Positions 25,556 to 33,133 of a DNA stretch of 63,207 nucleotides are shown here, one piece after another. Position 1 is the stretch's first letter. Each line of letters opens with the position of its first letter. The notes under the pieces are model-generated. The model made no database searches, had not been told where the DNA came from, and saw nothing but the letters and a program-made list of their open reading frames with translations. This DNA is from Acidobacteria bacterium 13_1_20CM_3_53_8. Lineage in GTDB: Bacteria; Acidobacteriota; Blastocatellia; Pyrinomonadales; Pyrinomonadaceae. The translations under genes and the position numbers were made by a program. The stretch is taken from NCBI GenBank assembly GCA_001920415.1, contig MNJR01000017.1, forward strand, positions 121,457 through 184,663, given 5' to 3'.

Positions 25556-26728
25556 ATCATTGGCTGCGTAACATGCTTGCTTCTGCCCGGAGAGCCATCC
25601 TGCGATTAGCGCCGCAGAATCCTTTCCCTTGCGCGCACGCGCTTTCGAGCGCATGACATTCAGCTTCTCCTTATGCTCCATCAGGTGCGAGACCGTTTCA
25701 ACCATCTGGTCAACAGTGCGTACTGCGTGACCCACGCCCCACTCGTCAAGCAGCTTGTATTGCACACGCTCAGAGCCGGGCGGCGGTTCAAGCGCTATGA
25801 GCGGAAGTTCCGCCGCGATGGCCTCATCGAAAGTATTGCCGAGCTTGGAGACCAGTAGATCAGCCGCGCGCATCAACTTCACTACATGCTCTGTCCAACC
25901 CAGAACGCGCAGAGAATCATTTTGCATGCGCCGCTGCAAGCGGCTACGAAGACGCGCATTGTGTCCCGTCAGAACAACTACTTGAAGCTTGGGCCGCTGA
26001 AGTCGTAGCAACCGGTCGGCTATCTCTTCAATGCGGCCCAGGCCACAGCTACCGCCCGCCACCAAGATGAGCGGCAACTGTGGGGCGAGCTTGAGCCAGC
26101 GGCACACGTCGGCACGCTCCTCTTCGCGCCGGGCATGTGCTCCGAAACCTGACTCTAACGGCACGCCCCACACTCGTATGCGCTCTGGCGTAGCGCCGTG
26201 CGCAATCAATTCATCGCGCACTCGCGCGCTCGCAACGCAAAACAGATTCACTTCCTCTCGCACCCAGGCCCTGTCCGCATCGTAGTTGACGTTGACGGCC
26301 ACAAGCGGCACGTCATCAAGCGAGAGGTCGCGTTTGATTAAAGCAGCGATCTCGCAGCAACCGACCTCTGTGGCTATTAGCGCGCTCGGTCGAATCGAAC
26401 GCGCTAACTCGAAGAGACGCCGCGCACCGCGCCTGTAATACCATTCGGGGCTGGTGTGCGTCTGTTTCTTCTGATACTTATCCATTCGATCCCAGGCGGT
26501 CGGCGCGTGACGCACGAGCCACATGTAAGCCGTGACATGCGTGAAGCGCGCAACGCGCGTCATGTAATCTGCAACATCAACTACGAACACTTCTGCCTCT
26601 GGCCTATCGGCGCGTACTTTCAACGCAATCGCTTCAGCCGCGCGCGTATGCCCTGCGCCGTTTGAGATGGTCAGAATCAGCACAGGGCTAACCTTGCGCT
26701 CTTCATCCTCTTCTACCCGCAAACTCAA
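25511..26728 (-). CDS. MGDG synthase-like glycosyltransferase (GT28)
   Basis: The 405-aa protein belongs to the MurG/MGDG-synthase group. The N-terminal glycine loop is ILTISNGAGHTRAAEAIA near residue 17. The second Rossmann domain begins LPLILVAGGSCGLGRIEE near residue 215, and the sugar-nucleotide region contains ADLLVSKLGNTFDEAIAAELP. It probably transfers a hexose to a diacylglycerol-like acceptor at the membrane. Its ATG overlaps the stop of the next upstream glycosyltransferase (ATGA), so both are made together. The canonical SKPGG motif is replaced by SKLGN, which may alter donor binding. Confidence 0.82.
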   Translation of the reverse strand: MSLRVEEDEERKVSPVLILTISNGAGHTRAAEAIALKVRADRPEAEVFVVDVADYMTRVARFTHVTAYMWLVRHAPTAWDRMDKYQKKQTHTSPEWYYRRGARRLFELARSIRPSALIATEVGCCEIAALIKRDLSLDDVPLVAVNVNYDADRAWVREEVNLFCVASARVRDELIAHGATPERIRVWGVPLESGFGAHARREEERADVCRWLKLAPQLPLILVAGGSCGLGRIEEIADRLLRLQRPKLQVVVLTGHNARLRSRLQRRMQNDSLRVLGWTEHVVKLMRAADLLVSKLGNTFDEAIAAELPLIALEPPPGSERVQYKLLDEWGVGHAVRTVDQMVETVSHLMEHKEKLNVMRSKARARKGKDSAALIAGWLSGQKQACYAANDFKPSLDGDSIKPST

Positions 26729-27867
26729 GCCGTCATCCTCTGCCTAATTTCTGATTCAACTCTTTCGCCAAGCGCCAGCCGCGCAACATCAACGGCGGCA
26801 CGGGGCTTGGCAAGTTGTCTTGAGTGTAAAGACATTGAAGCGCGCAACTCTTCGTCTCGCAGCAACTCTTCAACCGAAGCGGCTGTCTCACGCGCGCCGT
26901 GCGTAATGATGCCCGCCCCCGCAGAGGCGAAGCGTTCCGCATTCAGAGTCTCAGGCCCCGGTATGCCGTCGAATATCACTACGGGTAGACCGCACAGCGC
27001 GGCCTCGGCCAAGGTGAGTCCGCCCGGCTTCGTCACCAGAAGGGTCGCGGCCTTCATCAAGGCCGCGACATCTTCAGTCCAGCCGAGCACGCGCAATTCC
27101 GTATTGCGGCCTGACGGAATCCACGCGAGTCTTTTGAGCGCACGCTCATCACGCCCGGCGATTGCTACTATGCTCATCGGCAACTCGCTTTCGCACAATC
27201 GCCCTGCAATCTCGTGCATGCGCGTTGGCCCCATTCCGCCGCCCATCAAGAGCACCAGCGGCAACTCGTCATTTACGCCGTGCGCGGCTCGTGTCTCTAG
27301 CTCGTCATGCGTGCTGCGAAAGCTCGCATCGGTTGGAATGCCGCAAACCACAACTTTCTCAGGCTTAGCGCCCCACACGCACAATTGATCGCGCACGCTT
27401 TCATCTGCGACCGCGTAAACGTCAACTTCCGGCTTGACCCAGATAGGCTCAGCTTCGTGATCCGTGATGACATTGACGATGCGCGCTTCGGTTAAGCCTG
27501 TACGTTTCGCAATGACGGCCATCTCGCAGGCAGCGACTTCGACGGCCACGATGATGTCCGGCTTGAACCACGCAATCTCGCCAAAAACTTGAGGGCAGCC
27601 GTAACGAAAAGCCCAAGGCGGCGCTGTTTGTTCACTCCTATGCGCGACGCGCGATTCAAAAAATTTCTTCCAGAGCGCTGGCGCATAACGCACCATAGCC
27701 CAGTAGGGCCAAACATAAATGGCGCGAAAGAGCCAGCGACAATCTTCCAGCGCATCAATCACACGAACAACAGCCTGCGGCGACTCTCTTTCCAACTCTT
27801 CCGCAACAGCACGCGCCGCGCGCACGTGGCCTGAGCCGAACGACAATGTGAGAACAAGTACGTTCAT
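26725..27867 (-). CDS. MGDG synthase-like glycosyltransferase (GT28), second copy
   Basis: The 380-aa protein is a second MGDG-synthase-type enzyme. The N-terminal loop is VLTLSFGSGHVRAARAVAEE, the middle loop is LMGGGMGPTRMHEIAG near residue 205 and the donor-binding motif is LLVTKPGGLTLAEA near residue 285, which is complete. Substrate is probably a lipid acceptor and a UDP-sugar. Together with the overlapping downstream paralogue it suggests a two-sugar head group. It follows a word-type repeat at its 5' side. Confidence 0.85.
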   Translation of the reverse strand: MNVLVLTLSFGSGHVRAARAVAEELERESPQAVVRVIDALEDCRWLFRAIYVWPYWAMVRYAPALWKKFFESRVAHRSEQTAPPWAFRYGCPQVFGEIAWFKPDIIVAVEVAACEMAVIAKRTGLTEARIVNVITDHEAEPIWVKPEVDVYAVADESVRDQLCVWGAKPEKVVVCGIPTDASFRSTHDELETRAAHGVNDELPLVLLMGGGMGPTRMHEIAGRLCESELPMSIVAIAGRDERALKRLAWIPSGRNTELRVLGWTEDVAALMKAATLLVTKPGGLTLAEAALCGLPVVIFDGIPGPETLNAERFASAGAGIITHGARETAASVEELLRDEELRASMSLHSRQLAKPRAAVDVARLALGERVESEIRQRMTA

Positions 27868-27981
27868 AAGGAAAAAGGTAAAAGTAAAAAGGTAAAAGGC
27901 AAAAGTGCGGCAGAAGCCAATCTTTTAATTAAATGTGGTTTCAGCCTTCCTTTTGCCTTTTACCTTTTTACTTTTTCCTTT
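27868..27981. repeat. Word-type inverted repeat, AAAAGGTAAAAGGC family
   Basis: Left words: AAGGAAAAAGGTAAAAGTAA and GGTAAAAGGCAAAAG. Right words: CTTTTGCCTTTTACCTTTTT and ACTTTTTCCTTTC. The loop, GCCAATCTTTTAATTAAATG followed by GGTTTCAGCCTTCC, is the inverse of the loop near 31.1 kb. It separates the ABC permease from the glycosyltransferase genes. Confidence 0.85.
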
Positions 27982-27995
27982 CATCTTGCCTTTCA

Positions 27996-28736
27996 TCATT
28001 CCTCTCTCCATCTCATCAGTCTGAATCCGAGAGAGAGCGTCAAGACGGTCATCAGTGCGAGCGCGAGTAGCTCAGCGCCTATTTGTGAACTGCCGGAGAG
28101 CGTTGTCTGCACGGCGCGTGCTGCGAAAGTTGTCGGCAGCCATTGCGAAATGGCGCTCAACGCACGCGGCATAGCCTGCGGCGAATAGTAGACGGGCGCT
28201 AGGAAGACCAAGCCTGCGCCGAGCGAGTCCGTCAACAGTGATCCTTCGCTAAACGAGCGCGCACGCGCCGCTATGATTACGCTCAGACCGCACAGGCAGA
28301 GCATTGTGACTAGCACGACCAGGCCGAGCGCAATGAAGCTGATATGTGCGCGCACATTGAGCACACGCGCAACAACGAGCAGCGTGATTGTGCCTAGCGC
28401 GGCCTGCGCGAGCGCGAACAGGAGCACGCCAAAGATGTAAGACGAAGGCGCGACGGGCAGCGTCGCAAAGAGTTTCAAGCGCCCTGTGAAACGATTTTCC
28501 AGAAGTAGATAGCCTAGCCAACTCACGGAAGTCATAGAAAGCGAGAAGACTATCGAGCCTGCAAGAAAGCGCAGCCGCTTCTCATCCGAAATTTCCTGAG
28601 CGCCGCTCACCGCTACGGCGAAGAGATACATAGCAGTTGGAAAGACTAGCGCCGCGAGCACGAACGGGCCTGCCTCTGCGCGAAGGCGCGCTAGATGAAT
28701 GCGGAAGACGCAGAGCGCGTCTGTCACATGCTTCAT
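27996..28736 (-). CDS. ABC-2 type transporter permease
   Basis: The 246-aa membrane protein has about six hydrophobic segments: FVLAALVFPTAMYLFAVAV, FSLSMTSVSWLGYLLL, LFALAQAALGTITLLVVA, FIALGLVVLVTMLCL, a middle GAGLVFLAPVYYS loop and ALALMTVLTLSLGF. This is the ABC-2 (drug/polysaccharide exporter) layout. Its ATG overlaps the TGA of the ATPase gene (ATGA), so the two subunits are co-translated. It probably exports the product of the neighbouring cluster; that is inference from position. Confidence 0.85.
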   Translation of the reverse strand: MKHVTDALCVFRIHLARLRAEAGPFVLAALVFPTAMYLFAVAVSGAQEISDEKRLRFLAGSIVFSLSMTSVSWLGYLLLENRFTGRLKLFATLPVAPSSYIFGVLLFALAQAALGTITLLVVARVLNVRAHISFIALGLVVLVTMLCLCGLSVIIAARARSFSEGSLLTDSLGAGLVFLAPVYYSPQAMPRALSAISQWLPTTFAARAVQTTLSGSSQIGAELLALALMTVLTLSLGFRLMRWREE

Positions 28737-29689
28737 GCGCTCTCTCCTTCCGCGCCATCCTTGAAGCGTTCGCCCGTAAGCGTGAAGTAGATGTCTTCTA
28801 GCGAGGCGCGCGAGAGCGCGTATTCTGAAAGTCGCTCGCGCGCAACGTACTCTTGCGCTTCCGAAAAAGTCGCAAAGTAACGGATGAAGGGTTCGCTCAG
28901 TGGATCAAACGGATCGCTATGGCTCACGCGGTAACTTCTCGCAAGACGCGCGAAGAGTTTGTCTAGCGAGTCGAAGGCAAGAAGTTGCCCTCCTTCGATA
29001 ATGGCTATACGGTCGCTCAATCGTTCGGCCTCTTCCATGTAGTGTGTCGAAAAAATAATAGTCGCGCCTTCAGCTACAACACGGCGCAACACCTGCCAGA
29101 CACTTTGCCGCGATGCAGGATCAAGACCCGTCGTAGGCTCATCCAGCACTAACAATGGAGGACGACCCATGAGCGCCAACCCTATGAGGATTCGCCGACG
29201 TTGCCCGCCTGAGAGCAGGCCGACGCGTCTATTTATCTCCGCGCCGAGTCCGAGTTCATCTGCGATGTCGAATGCCGCGATTCGCGCTTCGCGTTTAGAG
29301 AGAGCTTTGAAGCGCCCGAAGAATTCAAAATGCTCGCGCACCGTTAGCGTCTCGAACACTCCGGCTTCCTGCGGAGTGATACCCATCATTCGCTTGGCGC
29401 GTTGCGGTTCAGCCACAGCGTCAACACCAAAAATTTCAATCTGGCCGGAAGTGGGCTTTAACTCCGTCGTCAACTGACGCAGGAACGTAGTCTTGCCCGC
29501 GCCGTTTGGCCCAAGAATCGAGACGACTTCGCCGCATCTGACATCCAGATCAATTCCGCGATTCGCAGCCGTTCCGTCGCTGTATCGTTTAATCAATCCG
29601 CGCACACACACAACAGCCGCCTCTTCCTCGCGCTCACGATTGGAAGTTTGGGCCTGGCTTTTAGCGAGCAAAGACTCGTTTGTGCTCAT
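28733..29689 (-). CDS. ABC transporter ATP-binding protein
   Basis: The 318-aa ATPase has a Walker A motif GPNGAGKTT, ABC signature LSGGQRRRI, Walker B LLVLDEP and H-loop FSTHYMEEAE. It is of the drug/ABC-2 exporter type, with a C-terminal extension of about 80 residues. The start at 29689 (MSTNESLLAKSQ) is 9 bases from AGGA; the ATG at 29698 is directly adjacent to it and unlikely. It is the first gene of the cluster reading from 29.7 kb. It pairs with the permease at 27996-28736. Confidence 0.92.
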   Translation of the reverse strand: MSTNESLLAKSQAQTSNREREEEAAVVCVRGLIKRYSDGTAANRGIDLDVRCGEVVSILGPNGAGKTTFLRQLTTELKPTSGQIEIFGVDAVAEPQRAKRMMGITPQEAGVFETLTVREHFEFFGRFKALSKREARIAAFDIADELGLGAEINRRVGLLSGGQRRRILIGLALMGRPPLLVLDEPTTGLDPASRQSVWQVLRRVVAEGATIIFSTHYMEEAERLSDRIAIIEGGQLLAFDSLDKLFARLARSYRVSHSDPFDPLSEPFIRYFATFSEAQEYVARERLSEYALSRASLEDIYFTLTGERFKDGAEGESA

Positions 29690-29728
29690 GGCGAACATTC
29701 CTAATTGAGTAAAGCGTGTATATTAATG

Positions 29729-29937
29729 AGCCGCGCCAGCGGCGCGAGTGAATTTAGCCCGGCTTTGAAAAGCCGGGAATCGCAACATCCGCCGCGAGCT
29801 ATTGCGTCGCGCGAGCGACGATTGAATTCTTCTTCAATCCTTTCTCAATCGTCGCTCGCGCGACGCCTATCAAATTTTGACGCGCTCTCCCGGCGTTGAA
29901 ACGCCGGGCTAAAATCAACAGCGCCGCTGACGCGGCT
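29729..29937. repeat. GC-rich multi-hairpin repeat, copy A
   Basis: Successive palindromes are AGCCGCGCCAGCGGCGC, CCCGGCTTTGAAAAGCCGGG, a long stem pairing GCGTCGCGCGAGCGACGATT with AATCGTCGCTCGCGCGACGC, then CCCGGCGTTGAAACGCCGGG and GCGCCGCTGACGCGGC. The elements form a series of stems with a symmetric order. Copy B at 32898-33094 is the same element in reverse orientation. No coding frame is present. Confidence 0.85.
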
Positions 29938-29952
29938 TATTCATGTCACTCT

Positions 29953-30957
29953 TCAATTGAGTTGCAGAAAATCTACAGCAGAGCGAATCGCCGTCAGCGG
30001 GCTGTTGCGATAAGCGGAGACTTCGTAGGGGCAACCTATCTTGCAACCCTTGCAGAAGTCCCACATCTTTGTTGACTCGGCTATCAGTTTTCGCACCTTT
30101 GGCGATTCGTAAATCTCCCTCAAACTCATATCAGGCGCGCCGCGATGCAGACTGACAAACGCGCACGGGAATTGAATAGAGCCATCCGGGCGCATGTTCA
30201 CAAGATGCGAGGCCGAGCGGCACGGAAATTTTTTCGTGAATCCGTCGTTGCGATAGAACTTGTAATAGTCCGTGTAGAAGCGCACGCACTTGAATTCTTG
30301 TTTGAGATTGGTGACATAGGCCGCAACTTTATCCAGAGCCTCCCTTTCAAGCTCCACGTTCTCGGTCTGCCATGTTGTGCGCACGACGTTGTGAACGGCT
30401 TCGGTGTGAAGCAGCAGGTTGCGCTCCTGGCAGTAGCGTGCGAGCAACGGAAGGTCATCAAGATTTTCAAGATCAACGGCGGCGTTAATTTGAATTGTGT
30501 TGTGCCGGAGTTTCCCCAGAATGTAATCGAGCGCCGAGAGGATTGTCGGCAAACCGTCAATGCCGCGCCGCTTTGCAAACTTCTCGCGGTCTAGCGTGTC
30601 TATGGAGATTTCTAGCTGGTCAAGTTGTACGCAAGCCTCTGCATACTTTTTCAGCGCCAACCCGTTAGTCGGCATGGAGGTGAAGAACCCCTTGCGCGCA
30701 GCGTATTCTATGTAATCCGGCACATTCGGATTCATCAAAGGCTCGCCGCCTGAAAAGCTCCAAGCGAAGACGCCGAAGTTTGCAGCCTCGTCCATGCGCG
30801 CAAGGACGCGCTCGCGCACGGCTCTATCTTCCGCCTGCTGGTTCTGCCAGATGGCGCAGTAGCCGCACTTCATGTTGCAATGCAGCGTGGTTTCAAACAT
30901 CACCATGAAAGGAAGATTGAAACCATGCCGCAACTGGCGCAGCGCATTCCTCAGCAT
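29953..30957 (-). CDS. Radical SAM protein with SPASM-like C-terminal Cys cluster
   Basis: The 334-aa protein has the 4Fe-4S radical SAM motif CNMKCGYC (CxxxCxxC) near residue 27. WSFSGGEPLMNPN is the SAM-binding GGE strand. A C-terminal group of Cys (CRSASHL, CAFVS, CKGCKIGCPY) probably binds an auxiliary Fe-S cluster. It resembles HpnH-like and SPASM-type enzymes; the substrate is unknown. The start at ATG 30957 (MLRNALRQLRHGF) has a weak ribosome site; sequence upstream is repeat. It lies between a GC-rich hairpin repeat and a word repeat, so its link to the transporter cluster is uncertain. Confidence 0.85.
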   Translation of the reverse strand: MLRNALRQLRHGFNLPFMVMFETTLHCNMKCGYCAIWQNQQAEDRAVRERVLARMDEAANFGVFAWSFSGGEPLMNPNVPDYIEYAARKGFFTSMPTNGLALKKYAEACVQLDQLEISIDTLDREKFAKRRGIDGLPTILSALDYILGKLRHNTIQINAAVDLENLDDLPLLARYCQERNLLLHTEAVHNVVRTTWQTENVELEREALDKVAAYVTNLKQEFKCVRFYTDYYKFYRNDGFTKKFPCRSASHLVNMRPDGSIQFPCAFVSLHRGAPDMSLREIYESPKVRKLIAESTKMWDFCKGCKIGCPYEVSAYRNSPLTAIRSAVDFLQLN

Positions 30958-31055
30958 CAAACTTTTCTTCACAAACCTCTGCCCTCTATGCGAGCTAAAT
31001 ACAAGCTTTTGTGGAGTGTAAGTTAGACTGTGGAAGATGAATGGAAGATAAATAG

Positions 31056-31178
31056 AGAAGGTAAAAGGCAAAAGGTAAAAGGCAAAAGGAATGCTGAAAC
31101 CATCTTTTATTAAAAGATTGGCTTCCGCCGCACTTTTGCCTTTTTACTTTTACCTTTTGCCTTTCCTTTGCCTTTTCA
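31056..31178. repeat. Word-type inverted repeat, AAAAGGTAAAAGGC family
   Basis: The left arm has two copies of GGTAAAAGGCAAAA. The right arm carries CTTTTGCCTTTTTACTTTTA, CCTTTTGCC and TTTCCTTTGCCTTTTC. The loop is GCTGAAACCATCTTTTATTA followed by AAAGATTGGCTTCCGCCGCA and reverse-matches the loop at 27.9 kb. It lies upstream of the radical SAM gene and of the CBS gene. Confidence 0.85.
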
Positions 31179-31209
31179 GTTCATTCTTCCTCACGAAAAT
31201 TGTTCAACG

Positions 31210-31238
31210 CTGACATCCTGGCGCGAAGCGAGTATAAT
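31210..31238 (+). promoter_or_regulatory. Sigma70-type promoter upstream of the CBS gene
   Basis: CTGACA at 31210-31215 and TATAAT at 31233-31238 are 17 bases apart, one mismatch from the consensus -35 and a perfect -10. The predicted start near 31245 gives a leader of about 140 bases for the gene at 31385. The promoter lies to the right of the word repeat, so the repeat is not part of the transcript. Confidence 0.7.
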
Positions 31239-31384
31239 CCTTCCATACGTTCCCCTGTGTTGAGCAGAAGAAGCCAAGGCGCGGCCATTTCCGTCTTAAG
31301 CGAGATTGACCGAGCGGCGGGCCTTCGTCTGAAATTTCTGGCGAAAGGTGAAGTTATCATTTAACAAACGGGGAGGAGAGTTTT

Positions 31385-32335
31385 ATGGCAAGGTATAGAG
31401 ACGACGACGAGAGCTATTACGGCAGGCGCGGCCCATCGCGCGGAGGATGGGGCAGCGAAGAACGTCTGGACACAACGCGCGGAGATTATGATCGCGCCGC
31501 CAGGTTGAGAGACCGCGACGCGAGCATAAGGGACGCTGGCTACGATGATAGTTACGGCGCGCGTGACCGCACTCTCGGCGGCGGGCGCGATTACGGACGC
31601 TACGGTCGCGGGCGCTACGGCGAGCGCGCGGATTACGAACGCGACGAGCCGCGCTACGGAATGGGCGAAATAAATCGCAGGGACTACGGGCGCGGTTATG
31701 AACGCGACTACGAGCGCGACGAAGGCGATGGTCGCTCGCTCTGGGAAGAGGGGCGCGATTACATGAATCGCACTTTCGGCGGGCGCGAGCGCGGTCGTCG
31801 CACGGGGCGCTCACGCCTGCGCTGCCGCGAGATAATGACGCGCGATCTAGCGGTCGCCACACGCGATACGCCATTGATTGACGTTGCCGCGATGATGAAG
31901 GACGAAGACACGGGCGTTATTCCTGTTGTTGAGTATGACGGCACGGCCATCACGTCAGGTGATGCCAACGATGCTGGCAACACTCGCACGGCGAACGGCA
32001 TTCGCGGTCACGGACACCTCGTAGGTCTAATCACAGACCGCGACATAGTGGTTCGCTCAATCGCTGAAGGCAAAGACCCGCGCACCACTCGCGCCGAAGA
32101 GATTATGACGACCGACATATCAACGGCCAAGCCTAACGACCGTGTGGTTGATGTGATACGCAAGATGGGCGACAAGCAGGTTCGCCGCATTCCAGTCGTA
32201 GGCGACAACGGTCAATTGCGCGGCATGATCTCTATGGCAGACATTGCGCTTGAAACCGAAGAGGATACAGAACTGGCCGACGCCCTTGAAGAAATCTCAA
32301 GCGGCTCGTCCTTCTGGAACAAAATTTTTGGCTAA
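31385..32335 (+). CDS. CBS-domain protein with long RGG/YGR-rich N-terminus
   Basis: The 316-aa product has a 140-residue low-complexity head rich in Arg, Gly, Tyr and Asp (RDYGRGYERDYERDEG and GGRDYGRYGRGRYGER). A C-terminal tandem CBS pair follows (residues 145-300): CREIMTRDLAVATRDTPLID, HLVGLITDRDIVVRSIAEGK, AEEIMTTDISTAKPNDRVVD and LRGMISMADIALE. CBS pairs sense adenosyl ligands and change conformation. The RGG/YGR head resembles phase-separating eukaryotic proteins but is unusual beside CBS domains. GGGGAGGAG is about 6 bases before the ATG. The promoter at 31210 probably drives it. Confidence 0.85.
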   Translation: MARYRDDDESYYGRRGPSRGGWGSEERLDTTRGDYDRAARLRDRDASIRDAGYDDSYGARDRTLGGGRDYGRYGRGRYGERADYERDEPRYGMGEINRRDYGRGYERDYERDEGDGRSLWEEGRDYMNRTFGGRERGRRTGRSRLRCREIMTRDLAVATRDTPLIDVAAMMKDEDTGVIPVVEYDGTAITSGDANDAGNTRTANGIRGHGHLVGLITDRDIVVRSIAEGKDPRTTRAEEIMTTDISTAKPNDRVVDVIRKMGDKQVRRIPVVGDNGQLRGMISMADIALETEEDTELADALEEISSGSSFWNKIFG

Positions 32336-32344
32336 GTAAAGGCG

Positions 32345-32457
32345 GTGATAAGTGATAAGTGATAAGAGAATTTGGAGTCAAAAGATAAAAGCTTATAGCT
32401 AACAGCTATTAGCTTTCTTCTCTTTCTTATAACTCATCACTCATCACTTATCACTTC
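32345..32457. repeat. Word-type inverted repeat, GTGATAAGTGATAAG family
   Basis: The left arm is GTGATAAGTGATAAGTGATA and the right arm ACTCATCACTCATCACTTAT followed by CACTTC. The middle has a second inverted word pair (AAAGCTTATAGCT/AGCTATTAGCTTTC). It lies between the CBS gene and the Hsp20 gene. A shorter relative of the unit occurs at 37.1 kb. Confidence 0.8.
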
Positions 32458-32461
32458 ATAA

Positions 32462-32839
32462 ATGGCTGAATCAATCGGGCGATATTTTCTGCTGATGCCT
32501 GTGAACCGCAGGCTGCGGCCTTCGCAGCGTCTGTGGTGTCCTGCGGCTGACGTTTACAGGACGAATGATGGATGGATTGTGAAAGTTGATCTGGCGGGCG
32601 TCAACGCTGAGGACATAGAAGTTAGTTTGAGCGACCGCACGCTGGTCATTAGCGGCGTGCGCCGCGACGCATCCTGTGGTGAAGGCGTGACGACCTACCG
32701 GCTAGAGATTACTTACAGCAGATTTGAAAAGGCGATTCGCTTCCCCTGCAACATAGAGGACGCGCATCTTGCGCGAGATTACAGGGACGGTCTTTTAATC
32801 CTGCACCTGCGCCGCAGCAACACGGAGGATTGCGATTAG
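32462..32839 (+). CDS. Hsp20/alpha-crystallin small heat shock protein
   Basis: The 125-aa protein is a holding chaperone of the small heat shock family. The alpha-crystallin domain is recognisable by PAADVYRTNDGWIVKVDLAG, VSLSDRTLVISG and FEKAIRFPCNIEDAHLARDY, ending with DGLLILHLRR. The C-terminal I-x-I motif that mediates oligomers is absent: the protein ends RRSNTEDCD. It lies ahead of Lon, with about 290 bases and a repeat between, so it may be co-regulated with heat stress, but no sigma32 or HrcA site was seen. Confidence 0.88.
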   Translation: MAESIGRYFLLMPVNRRLRPSQRLWCPAADVYRTNDGWIVKVDLAGVNAEDIEVSLSDRTLVISGVRRDASCGEGVTTYRLEITYSRFEKAIRFPCNIEDAHLARDYRDGLLILHLRRSNTEDCD

Positions 32840-32897
32840 CCGCAGCAAGTCATCGAGGGCACTCCCTTCAAAATAGGATGAAGCGCGTGCACAAATC

Positions 32898-33094
32898 AGC
32901 CGCGCTAGCGGCAATGTGATTTTAGCCCGGCGTTTCAACGCCGGGAGAAAGTTAAATTTGATAGGGCGTCGCGCGAGCGACGGTTGAGAAAGGGACGATT
33001 CAACCGTCGCTCGCGCGACGCCGATGCGAGGAATATTATTTTATTCCCGGCTTTGAAAAGCCGGGCTAAATTCAACAGCGCCGCTAGCGCGGCT
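32898..33094. repeat. GC-rich multi-hairpin repeat, copy B (inverted)
   Basis: The reverse complement of this element closely follows copy A (29729-29937): the same series GCTAGCGGC, CCCGGCTTTTCAAAGCCGGG, GCGTCGCGCGAGCGACGGTT paired with AACCGTCGCTCGCGCGACGC, CCCGGCGTTGAAACGCCGGG, CCGCTAGCGCGGC. Variation between the two copies is largely in AT-rich linkers and in paired substitutions. It lies between the Hsp20 and Lon genes. Confidence 0.85.
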
Positions 33095-33133
33095 GGTTTG
33101 TGTACATACCTTGAATAAGATTAAAGAGAGAAC

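Noticed and set aside
29953-30957. Assigning HpnH (hopanoid pathway) to the radical SAM gene
   Set aside because: The resemblance is general to SPASM-like radical SAM enzymes and no hopanoid genes are nearby.
31383-31874. Arg-rich minus-strand frame opposite the CBS gene
   Set aside because: Product of the low-complexity RGG-coding DNA read backwards.
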